Assembly (NCBI RefSeq): GCF_002236805.1 | Contig: NZ_NIQA01000008.1 | Coordinates: 62,001-126,000 of the forward strand | DNA length: 64,000 nucleotides | Source: Pusillimonas sp. T2 | Lineage (GTDB): Bacteria; Pseudomonadota; Gammaproteobacteria; Burkholderiales; Burkholderiaceae_B | Direction: 5' to 3' | Shown here: positions 33,246-41,151 of the stretch, one piece after another | Numbering within the stretch: position 1 is the stretch's first letter | Layout of the letters: the number at the start of each line of letters is the position of its first letter | Notes under the pieces: model-generated | Told to the model about the DNA's origin: nothing | Databases searched by the model: none | Seen by the model: the letters and a program-made list of their open reading frames with translations, nothing else | Made by a program: the position numbers and the translations under genes

Positions 33246-34283
33246 TCAGGCCAGACGGCCCCAGACACGCAGACGGCTCACGCCGCCATCGGGGTGCATG
33301 TTCAGCTTGACGTGCGTGACCGGTCCAACGTCGTTGAAATGCTCGGTCGTGTAATAGTGTTGCGTGTCGGGCTGGGCTTTTTGCTCGGGCAACAACACGG
33401 GCCAGAACATGGCCTGGGTAATGATGGACTGGTCGGTACCGTAAGTAACGTTTGCCGCCTGGATAGATACCCGATCGGGATAATTGCCTTTGAAGTGAGC
33501 GGTATCGACTTCAATTTTTTCGACATGTACCGGATGCGCAAGTTCAACGACGCACCAGTCATAGCCCGGTTCGCGACGACGGCGGGTTTCCCAGCCATCG
33601 CCCATATTTACGCCGCGACCCGGCATAATCAGGCGGAACGGCACGCCGAAGTGGGCGTCGTTGTAGCCGACAATACGACCACCGGCCGCAAGAGCAGACA
33701 CTTCATGCAGGGCGTTAGGGTCTTTTGAGGACCAGTCGGCCGCCGGTTGGCCAAATACGCGGAAACGGGCAACGCCCCCGTCCGGATAGATATTCAGACG
33801 ACAATGCGTCCAGCGACGTTCATCGTCAAGCGCAATAAAGTGATGCGAACTGCTGGACAGGGTTCTTGAGGGCACGATTTCAGTCCAGACTGTGTTCTCG
33901 TCCGGGTCGCCTTCGCAATAACAGGCTTGCACCGAGGCCGCCGGAGGGAAATTGCCGGTGAAATGACTGGTGTCAATGTCGATGCCCTTGATGACACCCG
34001 AAACCCCCAGACGAATCACCGCGTGGTCGTAACCACCATCACGGCGACGGCGGGTTTCCCAGCCATCCATCCATTTGCCGTGGTCATCGAACTTGCCCAC
34101 AACAAACACCGGCTCAGCCGGCTGAAGCATACGTTCAGCGGGCCCGAACCATTCGTTTGAGCAAGAAACAACCTTTGCGCCGAAGTCGGCCAATGCAAGA
34201 TTTGCGTAACGCGTCGCAAACTCGGGAAAATCGACGCTGGGCGCATTGATGACGGTGCCGGCGGGTAAAGGTGGGGTTGCCAT
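33246..34283 (-). CDS. alc: Allantoicase
   Basis: Hydrolyses allantoate to ureidoglycolate and urea. The 345-residue protein contains two copies of the allantoicase domain: the first has [20 protein letters not shown] and the second [19 protein letters not shown], each followed by a DT.HFxGN(F/Y)P motif. ATG 34283 has AGGAG 8 bases upstream; a longer frame six codons earlier has no such site. Confidence 0.96.
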   Translation of the reverse strand: MATPPLPAGTVINAPSVDFPEFATRYANLALADFGAKVVSCSNEWFGPAERMLQPAEPVFVVGKFDDHGKWMDGWETRRRRDGGYDHAVIRLGVSGVIKGIDIDTSHFTGNFPPAASVQACYCEGDPDENTVWTEIVPSRTLSSSSHHFIALDDERRWTHCRLNIYPDGGVARFRVFGQPAADWSSKDPNALHEVSALAAGGRIVGYNDAHFGVPFRLIMPGRGVNMGDGWETRRRREPGYDWCVVELAHPVHVEKIEVDTAHFKGNYPDRVSIQAANVTYGTDQSIITQAMFWPVLLPEQKAQPDTQHYYTTEHFNDVGPVTHVKLNMHPDGGVSRLRVWGRLA

Positions 34284-34343
34284 GACATGGACTCCTGACA
34301 AGAAACAATAAAAAAACCGGAAAAATGACCTTGGCTAAAAGGT

Positions 34344-34865
34344 TCAGTTTTCTTCGACAAGGGCTTCCAGACGGAAGCGACCAATTTTGAAAATTTGCTG
34401 CAAGCTTTCCTGCACTTCCTGAGCTGGGGTCAGCCCCAAACGACGCTCAAATTGACCAATAATGCCGGCACGGTCGTACCCTTTGACCGCCAAAATAAAC
34501 GGAAAACCGAATTTTTCTCGGTAGGCCTGATTAAGCTGCGTCAGACGGGAGAACTCTTCGGGAGAACACTGATCCAGACCAGCCCCGGCTTGTTCCGACG
34601 TAGACTCGGGTGTCAGCTCGCCGCGAACTGCGGCTTTGCCCGCGAGCTCGGGGTGCGCGCAAATCAGTTTCATTTTCAGGTCGTGGTCGGCGCCTTCTAT
34701 CTGGCGGACCATTTCGGTGTGCAGTGCATGCACGCCGGTAAACGGCCGATGTGCCGCGGCGCGCTCTGCCACCCAAGGTGAGTGCTCGAAGACACCGCCC
34801 AATACCCGGACAAATTCCTCAACGGGCATGGCGTTAAGTGTCGCCATGGAAATCTTTGTGGTCAT
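34344..34865 (-). CDS. uraD: OHCU decarboxylase UraD
   Basis: Decarboxylates 2-oxo-4-hydroxy-4-carboxy-5-ureidoimidazoline stereospecifically to (S)-allantoin. The length is 173 residues. The conserved His is in LICAHPELAGKAA, with STSEQAGAGLDQCSPEE and KFGFPFILAVKG also characteristic. It lies between puuE and alc in the purine operon. Confidence 0.95.
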   Translation of the reverse strand: MTTKISMATLNAMPVEEFVRVLGGVFEHSPWVAERAAAHRPFTGVHALHTEMVRQIEGADHDLKMKLICAHPELAGKAAVRGELTPESTSEQAGAGLDQCSPEEFSRLTQLNQAYREKFGFPFILAVKGYDRAGIIGQFERRLGLTPAQEVQESLQQIFKIGRFRLEALVEEN

Positions 34866-34918
34866 GTCTACCTCTGTCGGTTTTATTTATGTTCTGGCGC
34901 TTATCGTCTGCTGCGTGG

Positions 34919-35845
34919 TCAGACACCCTGAAAGGGGTGGTGCTTGATCCAATGCCGGGCGATATCAACCCGACGACAGACCCAGACCTTGTCATGCCCC
35001 TGGATATAGTCCAGGAAACGCTGCAGCGCCACGAAGCGCGCCGGGCGGCCGATAAGCCTGCAATGCAACCCTATGGACAACATCTTGGGATGAGTTTCAC
35101 CCTCTGCGTACAAGACATCGAACGCATCTTTAAGGTAATTAAAAAAGTGTTCGGCCGTGTTAAAGCCCTGCGGCGTGGCAAAACGCATGTCATTGGTATC
35201 GAGGGTGTAAGGCACGATAAGATGCGGCCGTGTCGTGCCGTCGGAAAGCTCGACCTGAGACCAGAACGGCAAATCGTCGCCGTAATAGTCGGCGTCGTAA
35301 AGAAACCCGCCCTCTTCGACCACCAGGCGACGGGTATTCGGGCTGTCGCGCCCGGTATACCAACCAGCAGGGTGCTCGCCAGTGAGCTCTTTAATGACTT
35401 GGACACAACGCTGCATGTGCTCACGCTCGAGTGATTCGGGGGCCGACTGATAGTGGATCCACCGATAGCCGTGGCACGCAATTTCGTGGCCCAGCTCGAC
35501 AAACGCGCGGGCCAGCTCGGGGTGGCGTTCGAGCGCCATCCCGACCCCGAAAACCGTCAGCGGCAAGCCGCGGCGCTCGAATTCGCGCAAAATACGCCAA
35601 ACTCCCGCCCGCGAACCGTACTCGTAGATTGACTCCATAGACATATGGCGATCGGGATAGGCCTGGGCACCGACGATCTCTGACAAAAACTGCTCGGATG
35701 CCGGGTCGCCGTGCAACACGCAGTTCTCGCCGCCCTCTTCATAATTGAGCACAAACTGCACCGCAATTTTTGCCTGCCCGGGCCACACAACTTTGGGCAG
35801 ATGACGACCGTAACCAACGAGATCACGCGGATAATTCGGGGACAT
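34919..35845 (-). CDS. puuE: Allantoinase PuuE (polysaccharide-deacetylase fold)
   Basis: Hydrolyses allantoin to allantoate. It belongs to the NodB-like deacetylase-fold allantoinases, unrelated to the metal-dependent AllB type. The length is 308 residues, with family segments MSPNYPRDLVGYGRHLP, FVLNYEEGGENCVLHGD and GHEIACHGYRWIHYQ. ATG 35845 has AAGGA at a good distance; an upstream in-frame extension runs into the regulator gene and is not real. It lies 16 bases after the regulator gene. Confidence 0.95.
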   Translation of the reverse strand: MSPNYPRDLVGYGRHLPKVVWPGQAKIAVQFVLNYEEGGENCVLHGDPASEQFLSEIVGAQAYPDRHMSMESIYEYGSRAGVWRILREFERRGLPLTVFGVGMALERHPELARAFVELGHEIACHGYRWIHYQSAPESLEREHMQRCVQVIKELTGEHPAGWYTGRDSPNTRRLVVEEGGFLYDADYYGDDLPFWSQVELSDGTTRPHLIVPYTLDTNDMRFATPQGFNTAEHFFNYLKDAFDVLYAEGETHPKMLSIGLHCRLIGRPARFVALQRFLDYIQGHDKVWVCRRVDIARHWIKHHPFQGV

Positions 35846-35861
35846 AAAGGTTCCTTGGGGC

Positions 35862-36614
35862 CTAACGTTTAACGCTGAATGCAGACCATGGGTCGGGGCG
35901 TCGGGCATGAGGTTCGCCGACGCGGTGTTCGCAATCTTGCAGGTGGTGGCACATTGCTGCGATGGCCCCGTCGCGATTGCCCGCCAGAATGAGGTCAAGA
36001 ATCTGGTCATGCTCTTCGTATGAGCAGGTGCTTGAGCTCGGGATGTCGTGAAACGCGATGATGAGCGTGCTGCGACAGCACAAGGCATGCATGAATTCGG
36101 TCAGCACGTGGTTTTCGACCAGCCGAGCCATTTTGACGTGAAACGCATTAGACAACCTGAGCCAACTGATCCGGTCGCCGCGCTCGAACGCCTCGCGCTC
36201 TTGGCGCACCATGTCGCGTAGCGGCTGCAAGCGTTGCGGCAAGTCGGGAAACTGCAGTAATTTGTCGATCAGGACGCACTCAAGCGTGCGCCGGGCCTCG
36301 AAAACGTCACGGGTTTCTTCGGGGCTGGGCTTCCAGACATAGGCCCCCCGATTCGGTTGCAAAACCACGATTTTGTCGTGCCCGAGCTGAGCCAGCGCCG
36401 CGCGCACCGTGGCACGAGAGCAATTAAAAATTTCGCACAGGGTCGATTCTGTAAGTTTGGCGCCAGGCAACAGTCGGCGGTCCATGACTGCATCGAAAAT
36501 TTCGGCATACACACGGTCAACCTCGGAGACATGGCCGGTCGGGCCCAAAAGCGAAGACGCGCTAGGGGCTGTACTTTCAGCAGGAAAATCAGAGCGTTGA
36601 TCGAGATACAGCAT
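35862..36614 (-). CDS. GntR/FadR-family (FCD) transcriptional regulator of purine degradation
   Basis: 250 residues. The winged-helix GntR domain is at about 33-100 (PGAKLTESTLCEIF, CSRATVRAALAQL, NRGAYVWKP) and the all-helical FCD effector domain fills the C-terminus (FEARRTLECVLI, FHVKMARLVEN, EEHDQILDLILAGNRDGA). It heads the operon puuE-uraD-alc-allA-xdhABC and is divergent from uraH-puuD. The likely ligand is a pathway intermediate, but this is inference. Two ATTG..CAAT palindromes in the intergenic region are its probable operators. Confidence 0.88.
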   Translation of the reverse strand: MLYLDQRSDFPAESTAPSASSLLGPTGHVSEVDRVYAEIFDAVMDRRLLPGAKLTESTLCEIFNCSRATVRAALAQLGHDKIVVLQPNRGAYVWKPSPEETRDVFEARRTLECVLIDKLLQFPDLPQRLQPLRDMVRQEREAFERGDRISWLRLSNAFHVKMARLVENHVLTEFMHALCCRSTLIIAFHDIPSSSTCSYEEHDQILDLILAGNRDGAIAAMCHHLQDCEHRVGEPHARRPDPWSAFSVKR

Positions 36615-36658
36615 AGGAGGTCACCTGCACAAACCGTGGAGACTTTACGAAATCACTG

Positions 36659-36667
36659 ATTGACAAT
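36659..36667. promoter_or_regulatory. Candidate operator 1, ATTGACAAT
   Basis: ATTG-A-CAAT, symmetric arms around one base. It covers the gntR operon -10/start and the uraH -35. It shares the ATTG/CAAT arms with operator 2, 42 bases away centre to centre, about four helical turns. Confidence 0.5.
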
Positions 36668-36688
36668 TATTGGCTGGTAAAACAAAAT
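36660..36688 (+). promoter_or_regulatory. Candidate sigma-70 promoter of uraH-puuD
   Basis: TTGACA (36660-36665), 17-base spacer, CAAAAT (36683-36688). The predicted start near 36695 is immediately followed by the palindrome at 36700-36711. The -35 lies inside the second palindrome (36659-36667). Confidence 0.6.
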
Positions 36689-36694
36689 CGTCAA
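36666..36694 (-). promoter_or_regulatory. Candidate sigma-70 promoter of the gntR-puuE-uraD-alc-allA-xdhABC operon
   Basis: On the minus strand TTGACG (36694-36689), 17-base spacer, AATAAT (36671-36666). It overlaps the uraH promoter almost completely on the other strand. The palindrome at 36659-36667 covers the end of its -10 and predicted start. Confidence 0.6.
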
Positions 36695-36699
36695 CATAA

Positions 36700-36711
36700 A
36701 TTGTTAACAAT
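36700..36711. promoter_or_regulatory. Candidate operator 2, perfect 12-bp palindrome
   Basis: ATTGTTAACAAT is perfectly palindromic. It sits just after the predicted uraH start and before the GGAGG Shine-Dalgarno (36714-36718), a classic repressor position. It also lies just upstream of the gntR operon -35. Confidence 0.55.
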
Positions 36712-36722
36712 CCGGAGGCCCC

Positions 36723-37076
36723 ATGGGAAAACTTTCAACTCACGTGCTCGACACCATGCACGGCCGGCCCGCCCAAGGGGTTTGCGTCGAGCTATACCGC
36801 ATTGATGGTGCATCGCGCACCTATTTGAAAACCGTCAAGACCAACGCGGACGGCCGTTGCGATGCCCCGCTGCTTGACGCCGACAACATCAAGTCAGGCA
36901 CCTACGAGTTGGTTTTTCATGCCGGCGACTACTTTGCGGCGCAAGGGGTCAACGTACCCGAACCACGCTTTGTCGACCAGGTCGTGATCCGCTTTGGTAT
37001 CGCCAACCCTCTTGAAAACTATCACGTGCCGCTGGTTGTCACCCCCTGGACTTACGCCACCTATCGCGGCAGCTAA
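36723..37076 (+). CDS. uraH: 5-hydroxyisourate hydrolase UraH
   Basis: Transthyretin-like protein that hydrolyses 5-hydroxyisourate to OHCU. The 117-residue protein has the N-terminal signature [17 protein letters not shown], an internal Arg/His-containing core, and the diagnostic C-terminal YRGS tetrapeptide. GGAGG lies four bases before the ATG. It is the first gene of the plus-strand pair uraH-puuD and acts between PuuD and UraD. Confidence 0.97.
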   Translation: MGKLSTHVLDTMHGRPAQGVCVELYRIDGASRTYLKTVKTNADGRCDAPLLDADNIKSGTYELVFHAGDYFAAQGVNVPEPRFVDQVVIRFGIANPLENYHVPLVVTPWTYATYRGS

Positions 37077-37141
37077 ACGCCTGTTACGCGCTTTTACGCT
37101 GGTAATGCGCTTATTTCATATTTAATAAGAACGGAAAAATC

Positions 37142-38386
37142 ATGGAAGCTTATTTGCTCGAGTTTGGCAACCTGTTGCTGCGCTGGCTGCACGTTATTGC
37201 CGCCATCGCCTGGATCGGCGAGTCGATCTACTTTGTCATGATGGACAACAGCCTGCGCCCGCCCGCCGCTGAAGCCGCAAAAAAACGCGGTGTGCTAGGC
37301 GAAATCTGGGAAGTGCACGGCGGCGGCTTCTATCACAACCAAAAATACATTACGGCCCCGCCCGAAATGCCCCAAGAACTACATTGGGCGTTCCTCAAGG
37401 CCTACACTACGTGGATCAGCGGCTTTGCCCTGTTCATTATTCTGTACATGGCCAACCCATCGTTTTACTTGGCCAACCCCAACAGCCCCTGGGAATGGGT
37501 GCGTGAACTCAGCGGATGGCAGGTCAACGTCGTTGCACTGTTGTTTCTTGCTGGCGGCTGGGTGGTCTACGATCAGCTCTGCCGACGAATCAGTCCGAAC
37601 ATGGAGCGCGATGGCCTGTTAAGTGTTGCTGTTGCCATCATGATGGTTGTCGTCGCCTACCTTAGCGTGCACATTTTCCAGGGTCGTGCCGCTTTCTTGC
37701 TGACAGGCGCAGTCATGGCCACAGCCATGTCGGCCAACGTGTTCTTCTGGATCATCCCTGGGCAGCGACGCATGGTTAAAGCCCTCCAAACCGGCGGCAC
37801 GCCTAATCCGCTAGATGGCAAACGCGGCAAACAGCGTTCGGTGCATAACACCTACTTCACGCTACCCGTCGTATTTTTGATGCTCAGCAACCACTACTCG
37901 TTCACCTATACCAGCCCGTACGCCTGGGTCATCATGGTGCTGTTCATTTTCTCGGGCGCAATCATCAGGCAATATTTTGTGCTGCGTCATCTGGGGCAAA
38001 ACAAAATTGCGTACCCAATTATTGGCATCTTGTTACTGGTTGCCATCGCCGTCATTGCCGCGCCAGCGTCGCGGCCCAAGCCACAAGCCGCCGCCACCAC
38101 GACAACAGCAACAGCGGCCGCGCCCGCCGCCAATGGTCAGGCGGGTAACGACATGGCCCGGGTACTCGAAATCATGCAAGCCCGTTGCGTACAGTGCCAT
38201 GCCGCGCAACCCACCCAGGCGGGCTTTGCATCAGCGCCCGCCGGTATCGTCCTTGAAACCGAGGCCGATGTCCTGGCCAACCCCGCGCTGCTCAAGCAAG
38301 TGATTGCAAGCAAATACATGCCGCTGGCCAACATCACCCAGATGACCGACGAAGAACGGGCGTTCATCGCCAACTGGACACCTTGA
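37142..38386 (+). CDS. puuD: Membrane-bound urate oxidase PuuD with cytochrome c domain
   Basis: Oxidises urate to 5-hydroxyisourate and feeds electrons to the respiratory chain rather than to O2 as soluble uricase does. The length is 414 residues. The N-terminal part has about eight membrane helices with conserved segments LLRWLHVIAAIAWIGESIYF and GEIWEVHGGGFYHNQKY. An Ala/Thr/Pro-rich linker (about 315-335) leads to a C-terminal cytochrome c domain with haem-binding CVQCH at 349-353. It lies 65 bases downstream of uraH and is convergent with pilV (13 bases between stops). Confidence 0.95.
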   Translation: MEAYLLEFGNLLLRWLHVIAAIAWIGESIYFVMMDNSLRPPAAEAAKKRGVLGEIWEVHGGGFYHNQKYITAPPEMPQELHWAFLKAYTTWISGFALFIILYMANPSFYLANPNSPWEWVRELSGWQVNVVALLFLAGGWVVYDQLCRRISPNMERDGLLSVAVAIMMVVVAYLSVHIFQGRAAFLLTGAVMATAMSANVFFWIIPGQRRMVKALQTGGTPNPLDGKRGKQRSVHNTYFTLPVVFLMLSNHYSFTYTSPYAWVIMVLFIFSGAIIRQYFVLRHLGQNKIAYPIIGILLLVAIAVIAAPASRPKPQAAATTTTATAAAPAANGQAGNDMARVLEIMQARCVQCHAAQPTQAGFASAPAGIVLETEADVLANPALLKQVIASKYMPLANITQMTDEERAFIANWTP

Positions 38387-38399
38387 GGTCGCGGCCCGA

Positions 38400-39419
38400 T
38401 TAACCTGCACACAAATAACCCCGGGTCCGACCTTCCGCGTCGGCCTTGGGGCCGCTATCAGCAATCAGCACGACGGTATACCCTGCAGGGCAACTGCACT
38501 GACCGGTCACCGGGTTCGCGGCCATGGCCATGCAACCCGATACTGTATTCACCGAATAACCACCCCCGCCCCGCCCACCCGCAGACATCCACTGATAGCT
38601 GCGACACACCAACAAGCCGCCATAGTGCTCTCGTACGATCAGGCCATTTTCCGGGCACGCGGCGCCCGCGTAGGCCCTCTCGCCCAACCACAACGACCCC
38701 TGAGCTCGAAAAGCTGCGTCAGAAACAACATTTCCTGCCGCCGACACATCAGCCTTGAAATCCGGATCGCGCGTATCGCCAACCCTGAGCCACGGAAATG
38801 AAAATGCGCTATCAAGACCGACCGTCAGTGCGACCGTGCCGGCGGCGAGCGCCGCCATGGCGGGTAGCGGCGGGTTGGGTAATGCAAAAGCAGCGCCTTT
38901 AATTTGCAGGGGATCGGCGTGGGAGACCATTCCACCTTTACCGCCCGCGGCCATAAGCCAATAGGCCAGTAACCCTTCATGCGACCGACCCGCCAAAGCC
39001 GTATCGAGCGCGCGTGTCGTATGAATCAGGGCCTCGATCCGGCATTCGTCACCAGGGCACACGCCACTACGCAGAATGCGGACGGCCACCCGAAGGTCGC
39101 GTCCATAGGTCTCCGGGAAGCCAGCTTCAAGCATCCCTTGCTGTTTCAGCTCGGCCAATGTGGGAGCCGCACTATCGACAACACCATCGATACTGACATC
39201 GGCTGGCCGCGTTGCCTGACGCAAGCTATCGGCATAACGGATGACATACCGCTCGGCCGACACCCTGACAGCCAGCATCCAGGCCGCCGCAGCCTCGGCC
39301 GAGGCTTCCTGGGTGCGCCGCACCCAGGTCTCGGAGGCCCAAACAGCAAGCAAGGTCGCCATCAAAGCAGCAATCATAAGCTCGGTCAATGCAAAGCCAC
39401 GCTGCGACGCTGTCTTCAT
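38400..39419 (-). CDS. pilV: PilV-like minor pilin (type IVb pilus tip/adhesin)
   Basis: 339 residues. A short 8-residue leader ends in Gly8, followed by FALTELMIAALMATLLAVWA, a type IV prepilin N-terminus with Glu at mature position 5. The long Gly/Ala-rich middle and the Cys-rich C-terminus (SGCMAMAANPVTGQCSC) resemble the PilV tip adhesins of R64-type pili. R64 pilV switches its C-terminus by shufflon inversion; here only 13 bases separate the stop from puuD and no recombinase is present, so the tip is fixed. ATG 39419 lies 5 bases after the pilS stop. Confidence 0.85.
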   Translation of the reverse strand: MKTASQRGFALTELMIAALMATLLAVWASETWVRRTQEASAEAAAAWMLAVRVSAERYVIRYADSLRQATRPADVSIDGVVDSAAPTLAELKQQGMLEAGFPETYGRDLRVAVRILRSGVCPGDECRIEALIHTTRALDTALAGRSHEGLLAYWLMAAGGKGGMVSHADPLQIKGAAFALPNPPLPAMAALAAGTVALTVGLDSAFSFPWLRVGDTRDPDFKADVSAAGNVVSDAAFRAQGSLWLGERAYAGAACPENGLIVREHYGGLLVCRSYQWMSAGGRGGGGYSVNTVSGCMAMAANPVTGQCSCPAGYTVVLIADSGPKADAEGRTRGYLCAG

Positions 39420-39424
39420 TGGAC

Positions 39425-39997
39425 TCAGCTTGCGGTGAACACAAAGGTGTTGACGTCGCCGGGCGTGCAAAGCGCCTCGGTCGACAAGGCGCTGTAAGGC
39501 GTTGACGTATCTTTTATTGTGGTGCCAGCAACGGTCATTGTGTCGCTGACGCGCTGCATGACCGAGGCAATAGCCGGACAAGCCACATGGTTCACATTGG
39601 TCAGGGTAATGGCAAAGCCGGCGCCCAGATCAGCCGCTGCAACAGTGACCTCCCCCGCGCTCCCCAACCCGTGCAGCACCTTGGTGGTGGCATCAGTGCC
39701 GGAAACAGAGAATATGCTCGATTGCCGCACCAGATTAGCAAAATTGGTCGTGGCAATGCCGGTGTAGGGCTCAGTAGAACCGTTTGGCGCATTGACTTTG
39801 GTTTGCAGCACAAACCGGGCGAGCTCCTCGCCGACTTTGGGCACTTTATTCTCTATGACATAACTGCCCACCGCCGGAATACCAATGATTGCCAGCAACA
39901 ACACTATCGCCGTCACGATCGACACTTCGATTAAAGAAAAGCCCCGTTGCCGACGAAATGGTCGATACACCTGCGACGTTATTTTCTGAATACCCAT
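39425..39997 (-). CDS. pilS: PilS-like major pilin (type IVb prepilin)
   Basis: 190 residues. The 19-residue basic leader ends RQRG, cut before FSLIEVSIVTAIVLLLAI, with Glu at mature position 5. The long leader and lack of the canonical type IVa pattern fit type IVb. Two cysteines in the C-terminal part (VACPAIAS and EALCTPG) could form the disulfide loop. AAAGGGG lies upstream of ATG 39997. It needs a prepilin peptidase, which is not encoded in this cluster. Confidence 0.88.
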   Translation of the reverse strand: MGIQKITSQVYRPFRRQRGFSLIEVSIVTAIVLLLAIIGIPAVGSYVIENKVPKVGEELARFVLQTKVNAPNGSTEPYTGIATTNFANLVRQSSIFSVSGTDATTKVLHGLGSAGEVTVAAADLGAGFAITLTNVNHVACPAIASVMQRVSDTMTVAGTTIKDTSTPYSALSTEALCTPGDVNTFVFTAS

Positions 39998-40023
39998 GGA
40001 TCACCCCTTTAAAATGCCGCCCG

Positions 40024-41151
40024 CTATTGGCCGGCGTAAAAAATCATCAAGCCGCGACGCAATTCGTCGATAGCCACGTAATGCCAAATACCTAAGCCCA
40101 GCATTGCGCCGACACACCACAACAGCATGACCCAACGGGCCAGCGCCGCTTGCCGGAATACAACTTGCAGTATTTGCGTACTCATTCGCTCTTTGGTGAT
40201 GTACAGGCCCTCTACCAAGCCGCGAACCAGGATCATGTCCTGCAAATACCAATAAAGCGGCCTATCGAACAAGCCGGTATCGAATGTTCTGGCGCCCACC
40301 CAGCCTTGATCGATATGCCTGATCATCTGGTCCAGATGCCAGGCTTGCCAACGATTGGCCCCGCGGCGCAACATGATGAGTGCGCTGCGCAACTGTGTGG
40401 ACTCCCCCTCGTGACGGGCCAGAACCACATGAAGTACGGACAACATGCGCACCGTCGCCACGCAACGGTATAGACGCCAGATCAGGAAACGATCCAGCCA
40501 ATGCCTGAGAGGCCCCACGAGATTAGAGAATGACCAGCCCATCCAGATAACCGCGCCCAGAACACCAGCCATGACCCAGCCCCACCACCGCCCACTGAAA
40601 CTGGAGAAAGCAAACAGCTGTCGCGTTACCGAGCCGTAATACTCAAACGGCAACATGCCGAACACACTGGCCAGCCTGGGTACCGTAAATAGCGGAACGA
40701 GCAACATCATGACGACCCAGACCAGCAAGGCAATGACAGCCACGCTGACGGTGCTGACCAAAACCTCACGCGCTTTAGCGACCAGCCGCTGGACCGCTGC
40801 CAAGTCGCGCAGGGTGTCAATAAGGGCAACGTTACCGGCCAGCTGGGCCACGCGCACAATCACCAGCTCATCGTCGGGCAGCACACCCCGCCAGGTGGCA
40901 TGCAAATCGCCGCCGGACATCGGATAAGCCACTGCCCATTGCGCCGAGAGACGCCCGCGCGTGGTTTTCATGCCATAGCGCTGCGCATCGTGACTAAATA
41001 TGTCTTTAAGTGTGCGCGCACCGCCAACCGACCTCATGAAACCGGATAGATAGTCGTAGTAGTCGGCCCGCTGACGACGGAAGCGCCAGCCGTCAAAGGC
41101 GTGAACGGCGACGCTGCGCCAGGATATGAGCCAGCGAGGAGAATGATTCAT
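40024..41151 (-). CDS. pilR: PilR-like inner-membrane platform protein (GspF family)
   Basis: 375 residues with two GspF-type helical repeats. Membrane segments are at about 135-160 (LVSTVSVAVIALLVWVVMMLL), 190-210 and near the C-terminus (WVMLLWCVGAMLGLGIWHYV). It anchors the pilus assembly ATPase and helps extract pilin. ATG 41151 overlaps the pilQ stop as ATGA. Confidence 0.88.
   Translation of the reverse strand: MNHSPRWLISWRSVAVHAFDGWRFRRQRADYYDYLSGFMRSVGGARTLKDIFSHDAQRYGMKTTRGRLSAQWAVAYPMSGGDLHATWRGVLPDDELVIVRVAQLAGNVALIDTLRDLAAVQRLVAKAREVLVSTVSVAVIALLVWVVMMLLVPLFTVPRLASVFGMLPFEYYGSVTRQLFAFSSFSGRWWGWVMAGVLGAVIWMGWSFSNLVGPLRHWLDRFLIWRLYRCVATVRMLSVLHVVLARHEGESTQLRSALIMLRRGANRWQAWHLDQMIRHIDQGWVGARTFDTGLFDRPLYWYLQDMILVRGLVEGLYITKERMSTQILQVVFRQAALARWVMLLWCVGAMLGLGIWHYVAIDELRRGLMIFYAGQ

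Noticed and set aside
35846-36088. 81-codon upstream extension of puuE
   Set aside because: It lies inside the GntR regulator gene in another frame; ATG 35845 has its own Shine-Dalgarno and family N-terminus.
38387-38420. Shufflon or recombination repeats at the end of pilV
   Set aside because: Only 13 bases separate pilV and puuD stops, I found no repeated inverted sites and there is no recombinase gene.
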